Source: JBCCDY01 sp039030555
Lineage (GTDB): Bacteria; Bacteroidota; Bacteroidia; Cytophagales; Cyclobacteriaceae
Length of the DNA stretch: 64,000 bases
Reading direction: 5' to 3'
Assembly (NCBI GenBank): GCA_039030555.1
Contig: JBCCDY010000006.1
Location: 1-64,000, forward strand
The translations under genes were made by a program, and so were the position numbers. This document shows positions 61,007-64,000 of the stretch, one piece after another. The notes beneath the pieces were generated by a model, which was not told where the DNA came from, did no database searches, and saw nothing but the letters and a program-made list of their open reading frames with translations. Positions within the stretch are counted from its first letter, which is position 1, and each line of letters begins with the position of its first letter.

Positions 61007-61447
61007 TTATTTGGTTATAGCGTCATCAATCGTTTCGAAATATTGAATATCCATTTGCTTATACTTTCCCTGCGGGAATTTTTCTTCAATGGAAGACCTT
61101 CCAATTTTCACGCTTTGTCTAAAAACAGGATCTTCCGGTAAGATTTTTCTATGTGATTGAAGCCCCAGATCATACATTTCCTCTTTCCATTCAATAAAGT
61201 ACCACTCCATTGATGGTTGGTGAAAAACAGATAACTTTCTTTTATCGAAAACTAGCTTTTCTATACCATTCGACTTTACCAGTCCACCAATGAATCTGAA
61301 AATATCTTTAAATTCCTCAACAGGAATATAGGAATTGGTAGCACTTACCACAGCAATATTAGGTTTATCATCTACCGTATAAACCAAAGCACTTTTGAAT
61401 TCCTTTTCAATGCTTAATCTATGTTTTGATTCCAATATCTCACTCAT
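61007..61447 (-). CDS. STAS/SpoIIAA-like protein
   Basis: A 146-residue soluble protein. The beta-alpha layout (FKSALVYTVDDKPNIAVVSATNSYIP; KLVFDKRKLSVFHQPSMEWYFIEW) resembles the SpoIIAA-like/STAS-like proteins of Bacteroidota that are found with kinases and phosphatases. The Ser/Thr site cannot be assigned. It precedes the coiled-coil gene and follows menE on the same strand. Confidence 0.5.
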   Translation of the reverse strand: MSEILESKHRLSIEKEFKSALVYTVDDKPNIAVVSATNSYIPVEEFKDIFRFIGGLVKSNGIEKLVFDKRKLSVFHQPSMEWYFIEWKEEMYDLGLQSHRKILPEDPVFRQSVKIGRSSIEEKFPQGKYKQMDIQYFETIDDAITK

Positions 61448-61488
61448 AATTAAAAAACTTTATTAGCATAAATAATAAATGAAAATCA

Positions 61489-62592
61489 TTAGTCATTATT
61501 AAGCATCATATTTACTTTTTCCAAAGTTAATTTTCTATTGACTTTATCAGTATTTGTATGAATAAATCTCTTTATGTAGAAAATGTTTTTAGGAACAGCA
61601 TATTTTGGAATAGCCTCTTTAAAAGACTTTGTTATTTTATTCTCAATTGAGAACGCCAACCTATGAGATTCAATCAATAGATTTAATTCTTCTCCAAGTT
61701 GTGGGTGAGGCTTTGAAAACAGAAAACTTCGAAACGGAAGGCCAAGTTTATTCAACTTTTCTTCTATTAACTTCTCTACAGACTCTAATTGAATTTTATA
61801 CCCGCCTGAATTAACAACGTTATCAAAACGACCTTTCCATCTAAATCTCTTTTGATCAATTAGCTCAACGATATCATTAGTGTAAAATTCATTTTCACTT
61901 TTAGAATCTAAAATTACCAATCGCCCTTCATGATCGACTCTAAAGCTTATCTTCTCCAGGCCCATGAAATGGCTCTCTTTCTGGGGAGATAACCTTTTTA
62001 GTGCTACATGAGAAACGGTTTCAGTCATTCCATAAGTTTGAAATACCCTAGTTTCTAACTGATTAACAATTTCTTCCTGATTGCTTGTTAAAGGAGCACC
62101 TCCAATAATTACGCAATCAACCTGATTTAGCATGGGCAACATTCGTTGTTCTTCAACAGCTTGCAATTGGTAAGGAACCAACGCTATAAAATTTATACTG
62201 ATAGAGGGCTCTAAAAATTTATAGGGATTACCTGAAGGTGGAACAACGATTACGTTCATTCCAATTTCCATAGAACGGATCAACATCATTTTCCCTGCTA
62301 TGAAGTCGGTGTTTAGACAACATAGGGCATTGAATCCTGGCTTTAGTCCTAGAGCTTTTTCAGTGCGTTCTACGCTATAAGTTATATCTTCTCTACTTAG
62401 CTGAATGAGTTTTGGCTTACCTGTAGAACCTGAGGTATTGATGGTCAACTCTGGTAAACCATTCAGCCAATCTTTACAAAAAGCTAGAACGCTCTTTGAG
62501 TATTCCGAGAGTTGGGTTGTATTGAATTCGCCTTTCCGGAGCTGATCGAATAAAAATTCCTGATTTTCAATTCTAATAAAGTTCGAAATCAT
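61489..62592 (-). CDS. menE: O-succinylbenzoate-CoA ligase
   Basis: A 367-residue adenylate-forming enzyme that activates o-succinylbenzoate to its CoA thioester in menaquinone synthesis. The phosphate loop INTSGSTGKPKLIQL, the QTYGMTETVSHVALKRL acid region and the C-terminal hinge (FRWKGRFDNVVNSGGYKI) are intact. Shorter than usual, as in other Bacteroidota MenE. Its start overlaps the TerB-like gene (62589-62592, ATGA), and menD lies upstream on the same strand. Confidence 0.9.
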   Translation of the reverse strand: MISNFIRIENQEFLFDQLRKGEFNTTQLSEYSKSVLAFCKDWLNGLPELTINTSGSTGKPKLIQLSREDITYSVERTEKALGLKPGFNALCCLNTDFIAGKMMLIRSMEIGMNVIVVPPSGNPYKFLEPSISINFIALVPYQLQAVEEQRMLPMLNQVDCVIIGGAPLTSNQEEIVNQLETRVFQTYGMTETVSHVALKRLSPQKESHFMGLEKISFRVDHEGRLVILDSKSENEFYTNDIVELIDQKRFRWKGRFDNVVNSGGYKIQLESVEKLIEEKLNKLGLPFRSFLFSKPHPQLGEELNLLIESHRLAFSIENKITKSFKEAIPKYAVPKNIFYIKRFIHTNTDKVNRKLTLEKVNMMLNND

Positions 62593-62963
62593 TCAATCTG
62601 CCTAAGCTCTTCTTCAAATTGATTGATAATGAATTCTTCTACTTTACTGGTATGCCCGTGGTAGACTGCTGCAATTCTTTTGATAACACGTATAGCTTTC
62701 TCTTTTAAGTCATTATCAAGATGATCATGGTATTTTTTGAACTCGTACAAAGCTGCTCTATAGGCAGATTCAATATCGGGATGAAGCTCTTCTTCCAATA
62801 GTTCAAATCGACTTTCCACAGCCCAAGAGTCGTACTTAAGCTCCTCTTCGATGATCTCATAAAACGCCTCCTTATCCTTTCCGTCAAAACCTTTACTCGC
62901 GTGAGCAATCACATAGGCCATCTCGCCTATACCTCTGTAAATTTCGTTTCGTTCGTATCCCAT
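62589..62963 (-). CDS. TerB-like helical protein between menD and menE
   Basis: A 124-residue all-helical acidic protein. GEMAYVIAHASKGFDGKDKEAFYEIIEEE resembles the TerB/DUF533 region with its acidic residues. Function unknown. It overlaps menE by 4 bp and lies 49 bp after menD, so it is translated with the menaquinone operon; a role there is not known. Confidence 0.55.
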   Translation of the reverse strand: MGYERNEIYRGIGEMAYVIAHASKGFDGKDKEAFYEIIEEELKYDSWAVESRFELLEEELHPDIESAYRAALYEFKKYHDHLDNDLKEKAIRVIKRIAAVYHGHTSKVEEFIINQFEEELRQIE

Positions 62964-63012
62964 CTGAATGGCTTTTATGAAAATATACTAAATGTTGAAT
63001 AAAATTCAGATG

Positions 63013-64000
63013 CTATTGCGTAAGAAGTGTACTTTGAACAGTAGACTTCAATTCTTCCAGTGATTTGCGATTATCTTCCTTATCTGTAAAAATTTCCATG
63101 ATGCCCGCGCTCTTGGTTGAATTCACCCATTCGGTAAATTCCTCTTTAAGTGCATTTACGGAATTAATGGAACGATAGTCTAAACCATATTCGTCAGCCA
63201 GGTATTTTGCGGTTAAGTTGTGTGTTGATTCGAAAACATCTTCAAGTTCTTCCTGATCTCTTGGTCCTTTGATCATTCGAAAAATACCACCTCCTGAGTT
63301 ATTGAACAGTACTATCTTAAGATTCTCAGGAATGTGATTTTGCCAGAACGCATTTCTATCGTAGAAAAACGCTACGTCACCCGTTATTAATACAGTCGGC
63401 TTTCCGGAAATACTCGCCCCACCTAAAGCGGTGCTGGTACAACCATCAATCCCGCTTGTACCTCTATTACAAAAAACCCTAACATTTTGATGGAGCGTAT
63501 TATAAAAATTAGCCCAGCGGATGGCCATACTATTAGCTAAGTAAACATCACAATCATTCAACTTTTCTAGTATAATTCCGGTGGCCACTAACTCGTTTAA
63601 TTGATTCTGTTTCCTGAATTCCGACAGAACCTGATTTGTAATATCATCTTGTTCTTTCCAGGACTCTAAGTATTTAGTATTGACATTCTTTTCAATAGAA
63701 GCTAACCACTTTAAGAAGAGAAGAGGGCTAGCTTTTATATGAAGATTTAAGGATTGAAAGGTATCAACAATGGACTCTGACCTATCGATATGCCAATGTT
63801 CATTAGCCTTAAAAGACCTTAAGAAAAGTTTTAAGTTTTTGGAAATAATGGATAACCCAAAAGTGATGAGTAAGTCTGGCTTTAGTACCTTTTTTCCATT
63901 CTCACTTAAAGCACCAAGAAATAGGTCCTGATGCTTAATGGAATCTTTTACTGAGATGTTGGAAACAACATCCCCGATGATGACCACTTTCTTCCGGGAC
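63013..64000 (-). CDS. menD: MenD, C-terminal part (partial at window edge)
   Basis: The frame is open to the right edge; the N-terminal half is outside the window. The visible 329 residues hold the ThDP-binding domain of SEPHCHC synthase: FCNRGTSGIDGCTSTALGGA, TGDVAFFYDRNAFW and NNSGGGIFRMIKGP. MenD joins isochorismate and 2-oxoglutarate in menaquinone synthesis. It is followed by the TerB-like gene and menE, so the order is menD-terB-like-menE. Confidence 0.9.
   Translation of the reverse strand, partial: SRKKVVIIGDVVSNISVKDSIKHQDLFLGALSENGKKVLKPDLLITFGLSIISKNLKLFLRSFKANEHWHIDRSESIVDTFQSLNLHIKASPLLFLKWLASIEKNVNTKYLESWKEQDDITNQVLSEFRKQNQLNELVATGIILEKLNDCDVYLANSMAIRWANFYNTLHQNVRVFCNRGTSGIDGCTSTALGGASISGKPTVLITGDVAFFYDRNAFWQNHIPENLKIVLFNNSGGGIFRMIKGPRDQEELEDVFESTHNLTAKYLADEYGLDYRSINSVNALKEEFTEWVNSTKSAGIMEIFTDKEDNRKSLEELKSTVQSTLLTQ

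Overview
The window looks like chromosomal DNA of a low-GC member of the Bacteroidota, probably a marine-type Cytophagales. This is inferred from an alternative complex III ActA gene, Bacteroidota-type promoter boxes (TTTG, about 19 bp, TAnnTTTG), Y_Y_Y/propeller sensors, abundant TPR and lipoprotein genes, a MacB/FtsX permease and futalosine-independent menaquinone genes. No tRNA, rRNA, CRISPR array or prophage was seen.

Layout. 1-743 is the 5' part of actA (minus). 1009-4949 is a probable sugar operon: methylglyoxal synthase, a BadF-type kinase, a ROK kinase, a sugar-porter MFS and a small membrane protein. 5.0-13.0 kb is a mobile region. A zinc-ribbon gene is split by a 158-bp MITE and faces a frameshifted XerC/D-like tyrosine recombinase. 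Downstream of the recombinase lies an integron-like array of five gene cassettes (6799-12966), each closed by a matching R''/R' pair, with about 120-160 bp attC-like sites. One attC is interrupted by an IS110-family element that carries a recognisable bridge-RNA locus. Cassette cargo: two uncharacterised soluble proteins (one DUF4375), a serine beta-lactamase-like hydrolase, a beta-propeller-like protein, and a membrane protein paired with an NlpC/P60-like protein that lacks the catalytic Cys.

13.2-32.7 kb is mostly stable chromosome: a DEAD-box helicase, hydrolase, AraC regulator, a TetR-controlled detoxification operon with two palindromic operators, secreted proteins, dinB, an HisC-like aminotransferase, MFS, a large propeller/GAF sensor and an FtsX permease. 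32.7-44.4 kb is a second accessory zone. It holds an AraC regulator, a serine hydrolase, lipoproteins, an esterase fold without its nucleophile, an amidohydrolase, a CPBP protease, a degraded IS1182 element, an orphan HigA, and three copies of an intergenic repeat that resembles attC 3' ends.

44.4-64 kb is core-like: a sirtuin overlapping a kinase-less GAF/PAS sensor, topA, sixA, a polyamine block (SpeD-SpeE fusion plus agmatinase), a TPR-SpoIIE phosphatase and its TPR-only paralogue, a TlpA-like thioredoxin, a histidine kinase, and menE/menD with a small TerB-like gene between them.

The best candidate for an undescribed system is the cassette array next to a recombinase that is not a canonical IntI, together with the IS110 element whose predicted bridge-RNA guides match both its own ends and the attC target.
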